Assembly: GCA_029932895.1 (NCBI GenBank)
Contig: JAOZPF010000080.1
Location: 5,696-10,763 of the forward strand
Length of the DNA: 5,068 bases
Reading direction: 5' to 3'
Source: Anaerolineae bacterium
GTDB lineage: Bacteria > Chloroflexota > Anaerolineae > B4-G1 > DUEL01
Within the stretch, counting starts at the first letter, position 1; every line of letters starts with the position of its first letter. Shown here one piece after another: positions 1-5,068 of the stretch. The position numbers and the translations under genes were made by a program. The notes under the pieces were generated by a model. It was not told the origin of the DNA. It did no database searches and saw nothing but the letters and a program-made list of their open reading frames with translations.

Positions 1-3000
1 GGGGGTGCTGTCCGCCGGGTGGGTGGGGGCGGGGAGGGGGGCGGGGGGGATGTGGAAGATGAGGCTCACCGACTTGCGAAAGTTGCCGCTGATGCGGTTG
101 CCCCAGCGGTCACGGGCCTCCAGTTCGTAGGCAAAACCGACCAACTGTTGGGCGCCCGGTAGAGCGACCCTGGGCGTGGCACACACCTCCGCCGTTCCCG
201 TAACCGGCATCGCACCGGCGGGAATCTCGATCACCGAATCGGGCAGGTTGCCCTGTGAGGGCAGGGTGAACCGCTGGAACCGGGAGGGGTCAAAGGTCCA
301 GCATTGGGTGTCTGGCAGTCCTTCATTCCCTCGCCACAGCACCAGCGCAGGGCCATCGCCGGAGGTGTTGCCCACCTCGACCGTTGCCTCCTGGCTGGAG
401 TAGTAGGCATTGTTGGACGGGTCCTCGTAGACTGCCCAGAGGTGCCAGGAAGTGTTGGATGCCACCGGCAGTTGGTATCCTGAAGCGATGCTCCCGATGG
501 CCTGGCTGGAGCTGCCGTCGTCGGCCCAGCCAAAGACCAGGATGGATGCGTTGGCGTCCACAACGCCGGGCGGAAAGACGTCCAGACCGCCGTGAAGGAT
601 GACCTCCTGTATCACTCGCGGCCGGAAGAATAGGTCGATGGGATTGTCGGCCTCCGCGCTCCACATTTGAGGCTGGGGCGGGAAGTAATTATCCGCCAGG
701 TAAGGTGACAGATAGGCCCCCACGCGGTAGTCTCCTGCCGCCACCGGCATCGTATAGACGCCGCTTTCGTTGGTCATGGCCTCGAAGGCAAGTCCATCGC
801 TGCTGGTGCCCTCCACTCCCTCGGCAAAGACCAGGGTGTAGGAGACGGGAGTTCCTTCGGCCCAGACGGTGCCGGTGATCACCTCGTCCAGCCGGATGAG
901 GTGCAGAACCTGCTCTATGTCCGTCTCCCCTGGACATATGGGTATCTGATAGCTGGGGTAGGCCGGATCGACGACATAGCCGGTAGCCGGGTCCACCCCC
1001 ACCCCCAACGTCCAGGTGACGGTCGTGGTCTCGGGCATCGGGATGCGCAGTTCATAGGTCTCTTTACCGGGCCAGACATAGTCCTCCACCCAGACCCCGT
1101 CGGGGTTGTTGGCATAGACCACGGCCTCGACCTCCGCGGTGATCATCGCACTGTCCACCAGATAGCCGTGGATCGTCGTGTCAGCGTGCATCAAGTGCAA
1201 GCGCACGTCTGCGGTCGTCTGACCGATGCCGACATAGACCTCCTGGGGCAGGTCGGGGCCGGGCATGTACCCATCTGACACTATCCATACATCCAGCGTA
1301 TAGCTCACCCCACCGGTCACACGCAACTCGAATGTGCCGCCCTGTACATAGTCCGCATCAACCGTCCAGCAGCCATTGTTGTTGCAGCGATCGGCAAAAA
1401 CGACGGCATCCACGTCGCTGATGATACCGTCCCAGCGGTCGACAAGCCGGCCGCGGATGGTGCCGTCGCGGGGACGGAGGTAGAAATTCACGTTATTTGC
1501 TGTCTCTCCCGGGCCGAGGTATCCTTCCCGGTAGGTGGGCGGGAGGAGGACATAGTCTTCCTCTTGCCGTGGTGAGAGGGCTGGGCCGCCGTACCAGTAG
1601 CCAGGGAGCAGATTCAAGCTGTAGCTTCCGCCGCTGGCCGTCTCTGTGACGACCCAGTCGCCCTCATCGGTCCAGGCTGTCATCTCCACGCTGTCCAACC
1701 CCTGCCCAGTGGGGGAGACGACTACCCGCCCGCTGACCTGGGCCGAGCGGTCCTGTTGAGAGCGCAGCCTGATCTCGCCTAGGTCGATATGTGGCTGATC
1801 CACTTGGACGAGCATGCCGTTCTCTGGCGGAGGGAGGAACCCGCTTGCCTGGTCCACCCAGAACCAGATGCGGTAGGTGCCGGGGATTGCCATCACGTTG
1901 AAGGAACCGGTCGGGTCCACCGGGGCGCTAAAGCACTGCCCCTCGTCGGTGCAGAGATCGACCCCGCAGGTGTCGGTCAGAGGGGGATCGCCGAACGGGT
2001 TCAACACGGTCCCCATGACATCGTAGTAGGTAACTCGCGGGACGGTGAAGAAGGCGGTCTCGGTCACTGCCAGCGTTGGGGTAAAGGGGAAATAAACCCA
2101 CTGTTCCCAGTCGGGGTCAAAGAACCAGTCGGCGCTGGCGTAAGCTGGCTCCACGCCCACCTTCCACAGACCGCCGCCCAGGTAGAGCTCATAGGTGCCG
2201 CTGAACGGGTTGGTGCGCGTAAAAGCCCACTGGGCGCCGTCCACCTGGTAAGCATACACCATGCCGTCACCAACTGGCGCTCCGTCGTCATAGCGCACTG
2301 TGCCGGTGAGTAGTTTGTTGTGCATAACCGGTTGCAGATAGTAGGTGCCGCTGAACACCTCGTCGGGAGTGGCGAGGGAGAAAGTGGCGGAGAGCGGCGC
2401 TTCCCAGTCGATCAGCAACTCCCCGCCGAGGAAGAACTCTAGGTGGGATAGTGTGCCGGTGATGGGCCAGTGGAAGGCGAAATCACCATTATCGTCAGTC
2501 GTCGTCCAATCATCAACGGTCCAGTCGTCGGTGCGGACCCGCACATCGACCCCCGGCACGGGGCAGTCGGGGCAGACGGAGCCGGGCGGGAAGCGCACGG
2601 TGCCAGTGATGTTGGACGTTGGCAGGGTGATGGTGACGAATTCGGTGGCGTTTGCGGAGTACCAACTCCCCGCTGTGACGTCGAACTCATAGATCTCGGA
2701 GTGGCCGTACCCCGGCGGGCTCCATGGAGGTTCGGATTGGATAAAGTAGTGACCGACCGGCATCCCGCCGAAGCGGAAAGGCTTGTCATCCCCCTGGGTG
2801 GACCAGAATGTCTCGTCTGCGGCCCAGTAGCTCTGGTCGTCATTCCACATATCCACCCAGGCCGACGCGCGGCTGCCCTCGGGGGTCTCGACGACCCCCA
2901 CGATGCGCGGGTAGGTGAGCTGGATGATGCCAATGTCCGTTGGGCCGGGCACGGTAAAGGTCACCGGCAGGGCGTGGGTGTAGGTTTGGACCATATTGCC

Positions 3001-4764
3001 GTTCGGTTTGACGTCTATGGTGTAGCCGCCATCTGGCAGCGCCAGGCTGAACTGGCCGCTGATGTTGGTCATCCCCCGCATTTCGGTTCCCCAGTTTGCG
3101 TCGTGGACGTGGAAGCTGGCTGGTGGTACAGGCTTTCCTCCGTCGTAAGCGGGTGGAAGAGGGGCGCTATCCGGTAGCCGCACCTCTCCGATGACGTCGG
3201 GGTACTGCAGGGAGAGGGCCAGGTCCACGGGGGCCGCTCCGTCGAGGTTGACTCGTTCGACCATCGAGTTGGCCAGCGCAGGGACATCCTCGTCAAGCGG
3301 CCAGGCCTGAACAGAGTACTCCCCCGGCGGCAGATTGGAGAACAGGGCCGGAGCGCCAGGCCAGGTGTCCGCCCAGTCCCAGTTGCCCCATTCATCCCAC
3401 ACCTCGACGTGGGCGCCGATGGCCGTGCTCTCTGGGTCATAGGCAAGGACGGAGAGTTGTGTGGATTTCAGATAGAGGGAGATGACCTGGGTGGCGGTGA
3501 GATTGTACTGACTGCCGGGGGCGATGTGTACCGTGATGGGGTCGGAGGGCTGGAAACCGGGCCACCCGGCGGGATCGGCGAGCAGGAGATAGTCGCCGCC
3601 TATGACTCCGCCCAGCATATACATCGGCCTGTCCTGGGTGCAGAACCAGTCGGCGGTAGCTGTGGTGTGCGCCGGGTCCTCCAGCCTCACCTCCACGCAG
3701 CCGTCGATAGGCTGACCGCTGTCGTCATAGACCATGCCGGTGAAGCTGGGATAGGTGAGGGTGAGGGCGCCGGCGTTGGTCACGGTGGGCACCGCCACTC
3801 CCTTGGGTATGGAGGCGGTGTAGGTCATCTGCTGCACTCCATCCGGCCCCGCGCGCAGGTTGTAGGTGCCGGTCAGGAGCAAGAACCCGAACCCGCCCCA
3901 TGAGGTGGTGGGGCGGACGAGGGGGTAATCGAGCGTTGGTGTATAGGCATCCACCCAGGCGCGCCCGATCGGATCGGTGCCGCTCATGATCCATGTCACC
4001 GGCGAGCCGTCGGGATAGACCACCGTGCCGGTGATGTTGGGGCTCTGCAGGATGAGGTCATAGGTTTGAGTGGCGGTGGAGACGTACTGGCTGCCCGGTG
4101 CGACGGAGACGGAGACAGGTTCCGAGTTCCAAAAGAGCGAGTTGTCCATTGGGATGGCTTCCAACATCAGGCTGCCGGCGGGCACACCGCCCACTTTGTA
4201 GGTGGAGCTGTAGGTGGTGGCCCATGCCACGTCTTGCCACACTCCGTCCTTCCACGCGCGCACGACCACATCGCCGTCCGTCGGGGTTGTGCCGTCAGGC
4301 TCCAAGACCGTGCCGGTAAAGCTAGGGTAGGTGAGGGTGACAGGTCCAGCGTCAACGGGCAAGGCGGTGCTGGTGACCGAGATGACTGTTGGCAAGGAGT
4401 GGCAGTATGGAGCACAATCACCGTCGGCCTCGATGTAGAAATAGTTGGGGATGTACTCGGGGGGGATGGTGTCGAGGCTAAAGTCGAAGGTGCCGCTGCC
4501 AGCGGGGGCATCTGTCTCTGTGATCCAGCGGCAGCACCCTCCCCAATCGTCGGGCAGGTAGAGCTTGACGGTGGTGTTGCTGGTGATGACCAGGCCATCT
4601 GGCTTGAGGACGACGCCCGAGATGGCGTTGGTGGGTCGTAGTGCTTGTGCCCTCCCGGACAAGAGCGTGATGGCGACGAGCAAAAAGATGGGGATGATGA
4701 GGCTTAACGAGAGCAGTTGCCAGCGGCGAGACGGCTGGCTGATGATTTCTGTTTTTCCGTCCAT
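1..4764 (-). CDS. Giant secreted/surface protein of tandem carboxypeptidase-regulatory-like beta-sandwich units (3' end beyond window)
   Basis: One reading frame is open from ATG 4764-4762 to the window edge: 1588 codons, no stop, C-terminus missing. The start is supported by AGGAGG 7 nt upstream and by an in-frame TAA at 4875-4873 that limits any longer N-terminus. Residues 1-41 look like a signal peptide. Residues 48-1484 are about 15 diverged units of 88-101 residues. Typical units open with a [IFL]-[ST]-G-T-V-x-x-P-D-G strand and later show T-x-x-x-G-x-[FY]-x-[LF] and a G-x-Y-x-[VL] strand, for example ITGTVVYPDG (244-253), TDDNGDFAF (756-764) and NESGVYTMPVAAGDYRV (1332-1348). This pattern is that of CarboxypepD_reg / prealbumin-like or Cna-B-like folds, which usually act as stalks or adhesive modules outside the cell. 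Residues 1485-1570 form a different beta domain, followed by a Pro-rich linker. The composition is rich in Trp, Tyr, Asp, Gly, Pro and Thr and poor in Lys, as in exported proteins. No catalytic motif is visible. The role (adhesin, stalk, or repeat region of a larger exoenzyme) is inference; the coding call itself is secure. Confidence 0.93.
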   Translation of the reverse strand, partial: MDGKTEIISQPSRRWQLLSLSLIIPIFLLVAITLLSGRAQALRPTNAISGVVLKPDGLVITSNTTVKLYLPDDWGGCCRWITETDAPAGSGTFDFSLDTIPPEYIPNYFYIEADGDCAPYCHSLPTVISVTSTALPVDAGPVTLTYPSFTGTVLEPDGTTPTDGDVVVRAWKDGVWQDVAWATTYSSTYKVGGVPAGSLMLEAIPMDNSLFWNSEPVSVSVAPGSQYVSTATQTYDLILQSPNITGTVVYPDGSPVTWIMSGTDPIGRAWVDAYTPTLDYPLVRPTTSWGGFGFLLLTGTYNLRAGPDGVQQMTYTASIPKGVAVPTVTNAGALTLTYPSFTGMVYDDSGQPIDGCVEVRLEDPAHTTATADWFCTQDRPMYMLGGVIGGDYLLLADPAGWPGFQPSDPITVHIAPGSQYNLTATQVISLYLKSTQLSVLAYDPESTAIGAHVEVWDEWGNWDWADTWPGAPALFSNLPPGEYSVQAWPLDEDVPALANSMVERVNLDGAAPVDLALSLQYPDVIGEVRLPDSAPLPPAYDGGKPVPPASFHVHDANWGTEMRGMTNISGQFSLALPDGGYTIDVKPNGNMVQTYTHALPVTFTVPGPTDIGIIQLTYPRIVGVVETPEGSRASAWVDMWNDDQSYWAADETFWSTQGDDKPFRFGGMPVGHYFIQSEPPWSPPGYGHSEIYEFDVTAGSWYSANATEFVTITLPTSNITGTVRFPPGSVCPDCPVPGVDVRVRTDDWTVDDWTTTDDNGDFAFHWPITGTLSHLEFFLGGELLIDWEAPLSATFSLATPDEVFSGTYYLQPVMHNKLLTGTVRYDDGAPVGDGMVYAYQVDGAQWAFTRTNPFSGTYELYLGGGLWKVGVEPAYASADWFFDPDWEQWVYFPFTPTLAVTETAFFTVPRVTYYDVMGTVLNPFGDPPLTDTCGVDLCTDEGQCFSAPVDPTGSFNVMAIPGTYRIWFWVDQASGFLPPPENGMLVQVDQPHIDLGEIRLRSQQDRSAQVSGRVVVSPTGQGLDSVEMTAWTDEGDWVVTETASGGSYSLNLLPGYWYGGPALSPRQEEDYVLLPPTYREGYLGPGETANNVNFYLRPRDGTIRGRLVDRWDGIISDVDAVVFADRCNNNGCWTVDADYVQGGTFELRVTGGVSYTLDVWIVSDGYMPGPDLPQEVYVGIGQTTADVRLHLMHADTTIHGYLVDSAMITAEVEAVVYANNPDGVWVEDYVWPGKETYELRIPMPETTTVTWTLGVGVDPATGYVVDPAYPSYQIPICPGETDIEQVLHLIRLDEVITGTVWAEGTPVSYTLVFAEGVEGTSSDGLAFEAMTNESGVYTMPVAAGDYRVGAYLSPYLADNYFPPQPQMWSAEADNPIDLFFRPRVIQEVILHGGLDVFPPGVVDANASILVFGWADDGSSSQAIGSIASGYQLPVASNTSWHLWAVYEDPSNNAYYSSQEATVEVGNTSGDGPALVLWRGNEGLPDTQCWTFDPSRFQRFTLPSQGNLPDSVIEIPAGAMPVTGTAEVCATPRVALPGAQQLVGFAYELEARDRWGNRISGNFRKSVSLIFHIPPAPLPAPTHPADSTP
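17..49 (+). other. Dense G-run tract on the template strand, encoding a Pro-rich linker
   Basis: The plus strand has six runs of three to seven G separated by single bases (17-19, 21-23, 25-29, 31-34, 36-41, 43-49). This meets the usual pattern for an intramolecular G-quadruplex with 1-nt loops. On the coding strand it reads as PPAPLPAPTHP (residues 1573-1583), a normal flexible linker after a beta domain. The plus strand is the template for this gene, so a quadruplex here could hinder the polymerase. Long homopolymers are also a common place for indel errors in sequencing. Confidence 0.6.
55..312 (-). other. ZU5-like / 'IPAGA' beta domain after the repeats (residues 1485-1570)
   Basis: The repeat rhythm ends here. 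Readable elements are DTQCWTFDP (1485-1493), SVIEIPAGAMPVTGTAEVC (1510-1528) and VGFAYELEARDRWGNRIS (1542-1559), then a closing strand KSVSLIFHIP (1564-1573). The order 'V-x-I-P-x-G-A ... F-x-[LY]-E-L-x-A-x-D-x-x-G-N-x-I ... V-x-L-x-x-x-I' resembles ZU5-like beta modules that often sit late in large bacterial exported proteins, close to a Pro/Thr-rich linker and a C-terminal anchor. C1488 and C1528 could form a disulfide. The domain name is a recognition from pattern and is tentative. Confidence 0.5.
313..1737 (-). repeat. Second class of repeat units (residues 1010-1484)
   Basis: From about residue 1010 the junctions change. The LTYP and GSQY junctions are replaced by a longer amphipathic strand before the opening Gly: NNVNFYLRPRDGTIRGRLVD (1090-1109), ADVRLHLMHADTTIHGYLVD (1185-1204), IEQVLHLIRLDEVITGTV (1283-1300) and IDLFFRPRVIQEVILHG (1376-1392). 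The common pattern is V-x-[FL]-x-[LI]-x-x-x-D-x-x-I-x-G. The units keep the length and fold pattern of the first ten (AGDYRVGAYLSPYLADNYFP at 1343-1362 is a classic CarboxypepD_reg ending). They appear to be a separate subfamily joined to the first. Confidence 0.6.
3463..4350 (-). repeat. Two-unit higher-order repeat (residues 139-434)
   Basis: Two kinds of junction alternate. One kind is AGPVTLTYPSFTGTV (139-153), recurring as AGALTLTYPSFTGMV (331-345), 192 residues later. The other is APGSQYVSTATQ (222-233), recurring as APGSQYNLTATQ (415-426), 193 residues later. The first pair is 36/45 identical at DNA level (4350-4306 against 3774-3730) and the second 26/36 (4101-4066 against 3522-3487), higher than between neighbouring units. 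Looser echoes occur near residues 611-625 (IGIIQLTYPRIVGVV) and 697-706 (TAGSWYSANA). This suggests that a pair of units, about 576-579 bp, was once duplicated together. Confidence 0.65.
4642..4764 (-). other. N-terminal signal peptide (residues 1-41)
   Basis: The n-region (residues 1-16) carries K4, R13 and R14. An uninterrupted hydrophobic stretch follows at about residues 17-35 (LLSLSLIIPIFLLVAITLL at its core). It ends in S-G-R-A-Q-A, where A39-Q40-A41 fits the A-x-A rule for signal peptidase I, so cleavage after A41 is the best guess. The R13-R14 pair lacks the rest of a twin-arginine motif, so Sec export is more likely. There is no lipobox cysteine. If it is not cleaved, this would be a single N-terminal membrane anchor with the repeats outside. 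Confidence 0.8.
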
Positions 4765-4771
4765 GTTTCTC

Positions 4772-4777
4772 CCTCCT
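4772..4777 (-). promoter_or_regulatory. Shine-Dalgarno AGGAGG for the giant gene
   Basis: AGGAGG is followed by GAGAAAC and then ATG at 4764-4762, a 7-nt spacing. It is a full anti-SD core match and fixes the start chosen for the gene ahead of the in-frame GTG codons in the leader. Confidence 0.85.
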
Positions 4778-4788
4778 GGGTTGGCGTG

Positions 4789-4819
4789 CGTCCCGCCCTG
4801 ACAGCACAGTTTAGGGACG
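4789..4819 (-). promoter_or_regulatory. Leader hairpin just upstream of the ribosome binding site
   Basis: CGTCCC (4819-4814) can pair with GGGACG (4794-4789), a 6-bp GC-rich stem. Inside the loop, a CTG/CAG trinucleotide pair could add a short inner stem. No T-run follows, so it is not an intrinsic terminator. It ends 11 nt before the Shine-Dalgarno site and could affect mRNA stability or ribosome access, but in GC-rich DNA such a stem may be incidental. Confidence 0.25.
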
Positions 4820-4844
4820 GGCACCGGCGCGGAAAGGTAGTATG

Positions 4845-4850
4845 ATTGTA
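4845..4850 (-). promoter_or_regulatory. Possible second -10 element (P2)
   Basis: TACAAT on the minus strand (5 of 6 to TATAAT) lies 9 nt after the last TTAACA repeat. No good -35 exists 16-18 nt upstream, which is what an activator-dependent promoter of the Pho type would look like. A start near 4838 would give a leader of roughly 70 nt. Weak on its own; it is listed because of its spacing to the direct repeats. Confidence 0.25.
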
Positions 4851-4859
4851 CGCATAGGA

Positions 4860-4887
4860 TGTTAAAGGGGTGTTAAGGGAGCGTTGA
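4860..4887 (-). promoter_or_regulatory. TTAACA direct repeats at 11-bp period, possible OmpR/PhoB-family operator
   Basis: The minus strand reads TCAACG (4887-4882), TTAACA (4876-4871) and TTAACA (4865-4860), each starting exactly 11 bp after the last, with 5-nt gaps. Direct hexamers at one-helical-turn spacing are the known layout of PhoP/PhoB-type response-regulator boxes (the Bacillus PhoP box is TT[ACT]ACA-like). They lie downstream of the P1 start, where binding would block P1, and 9 nt upstream of the TACAAT element, where binding could activate a second promoter. Only two repeats are perfect, so chance is not excluded. Confidence 0.35.
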
Positions 4888-4912
4888 CGCCCGGTTCCCG
4901 TTCGTCATGTCT

Positions 4913-4940
4913 ATTATACCTCAAGAAGGTAAGGTGGCAA
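4913..4940 (-). promoter_or_regulatory. Predicted sigma70-type promoter P1
   Basis: On the minus strand, TTGCCA (4940-4935; 5 of 6 to TTGACA) is followed by a 16-nt spacer and a perfect TATAAT (4918-4913). Transcription would begin near 4906-4905, leaving a leader of about 140 nt before the ATG. It is the best promoter-like match in the window, correctly oriented and placed for the giant gene. Prediction rests on consensus match only. Confidence 0.65.
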
Positions 4941-4988
4941 CTTTGCGAGGCGCGCGGGGTGCATTTCACTTGGAGACGAATTGGGAGA

Positions 4989-5038
4989 ACAGTCCGTAGG
5001 TCGCGCTTGCTGCAAATCGTCTTTACAATCCGGACTGT
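4989..5038. repeat. 8-bp inverted repeat with 34-nt spacer
   Basis: ACAGTCCG (4989-4996) is the exact reverse complement of CGGACTGT (5031-5038). It lies about 50 bp upstream of the P1 -35. The arms are far apart for a hairpin or a simple operator, and an 8-bp pair can occur by chance in a window of this size, so no function is proposed. Confidence 0.2.
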
Positions 5039-5068
5039 AGGCTTTAGCCGGGGTGCTTGGCCTCCCAT

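Larger units (their letters stand above)
313..4623 (-). repeat. Protein-level tandem array of ~15 beta-sandwich units (residues 48-1484)
   Basis: Unit openings can be followed at about residues 48, 149, 244, 341, 437, 525, 621, 719, 819, 916, 1010, 1103, 1198, 1296 and 1387, a spacing of 88-101 residues. Clear opening strands include FTGTVLEPDG (149-158), ITGTVVYPDG (244-253), FTGMVYDDSG (341-350), ITGTVRFPPG (719-728), LTGTVRYDDG (819-828), VSGRVVV (1010-1016) and ITGTVWAEG (1296-1304). Units at 437 and 1387 are the most degenerate at this strand. The repeats are too diverged to be obvious at DNA level across the whole array, so it is old rather than a recent expansion. The family name (CarboxypepD_reg-like / prealbumin-like) rests on motif pattern and length. 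A Cna-B or SdrD-B assignment for some units cannot be excluded. Confidence 0.82.
4765..5068 (-). promoter_or_regulatory. Upstream non-coding region of the giant gene
   Basis: No convincing gene is seen in these 304 bases. The region from 4765 to 4940 holds the promoter elements, direct hexamer repeats, hairpin and ribosome site listed separately. The remainder (4941-5068) shows only an 8-bp inverted repeat. A 68-codon minus-strand frame ending in TAA at 4864-4862 covers the promoter, begins exactly at the edge and has an Arg-rich composition unlike a folded protein, so it is not called. The neighbouring gene to the right is not in the window. Confidence 0.6.

Noticed and set aside
2439..2933. 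Minus-strand frame of 164 codons, and other minus frames such as 4167-4598
   Set aside because: These are out of frame within the giant gene and rich in Ser/Pro/Arg/Thr, typical frame-shifted readings of its codons.
2470..3177. Plus-strand frame of 235 codons, the longest closed open frame
   Set aside because: It lies wholly antisense to the giant gene. Its His/Val/Gly/Asp-rich composition is what the reverse of GC-rich Asp/Thr/Pro codons gives, and no ribosome site or domain is visible. Same reasoning for 4066-4641, 1789-2313 and 3409-3903 on the plus strand.
4642..4764. Twin-arginine export signal at R13-R14
   Set aside because: The surrounding PSRRWQLLS has the RR pair but lacks the conserved F-L-K continuation, so an ordinary Sec signal is the simpler reading.
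4789..4819. Hairpin as a transcription terminator
   Set aside because: There is no T-run after the stem on either strand, and it sits between promoter and start codon, where termination would silence the gene.
4862..5068. Minus-strand 68-codon frame upstream of the giant gene
   Set aside because: Its ATG is exactly at the window edge, so its true start is unknown. It overlaps the predicted promoter and direct repeats, is Arg-rich without hydrophobic pattern, and resembles no family. It could be the tail of an upstream gene, but nothing supports that.
1..5068. CRISPR array, tRNA/rRNA gene, insertion sequence or attachment site
   Set aside because: No short exact repeats with regular spacers, no cloverleaf or rRNA core motifs, and no transposase-like frame or terminal inverted repeats were seen. 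The repetition present is diverged protein-domain repetition.

Overview
The window is almost entirely one very large gene on the minus strand. It starts at an ATG at 4764-4762 and stays open for 1588 codons, running off the left edge at base 1. It carries an N-terminal signal peptide, about fifteen tandem beta-sandwich-like units of roughly 95 residues (carboxypeptidase-regulatory / prealbumin-like type), and then a different, ZU5-like beta domain that leads into a Pro-rich linker at the window edge. It is best read as a giant exported or cell-surface repeat protein. No catalytic domain is visible, and the C-terminus, with any protease domain, anchor or sorting signal, lies outside the window.

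Layout from right to left, in the direction of transcription. Bases 4765-5068 are a non-coding upstream region. It holds a near-consensus sigma70-type promoter (TTGCCA, 16-nt spacer, TATAAT) at 4940-4913. Three TTAACA-like hexamers follow at an exact 11-bp period (4887-4860), then a second possible -10 (TACAAT), a GC-rich leader hairpin and a strong Shine-Dalgarno site 7 nt before the ATG. Within the gene, residues 1-41 are the signal peptide. Residues 48-1484 are the repeat array, which changes character around residue 1010. Residues 1485-1570 are a non-repeat beta domain. Residues 1572-1588 are a Pro-rich stretch, encoded where the plus strand carries a dense poly-G tract (17-49).

Organism: the DNA is GC-rich (roughly 60% by eye), the promoter and Shine-Dalgarno site are typically bacterial, and long secreted chains of CarboxypepD_reg-like units followed by an 'IPAGA'-type beta domain are familiar from Anaerolineae-type Chloroflexota. 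That placement is inference from style, not a marker gene. The many other open frames, including plus-strand frames up to 235 codons, lie antisense or out of frame to this gene and are treated as shadows. No RNA gene, mobile element, CRISPR array or complete second gene is supported.
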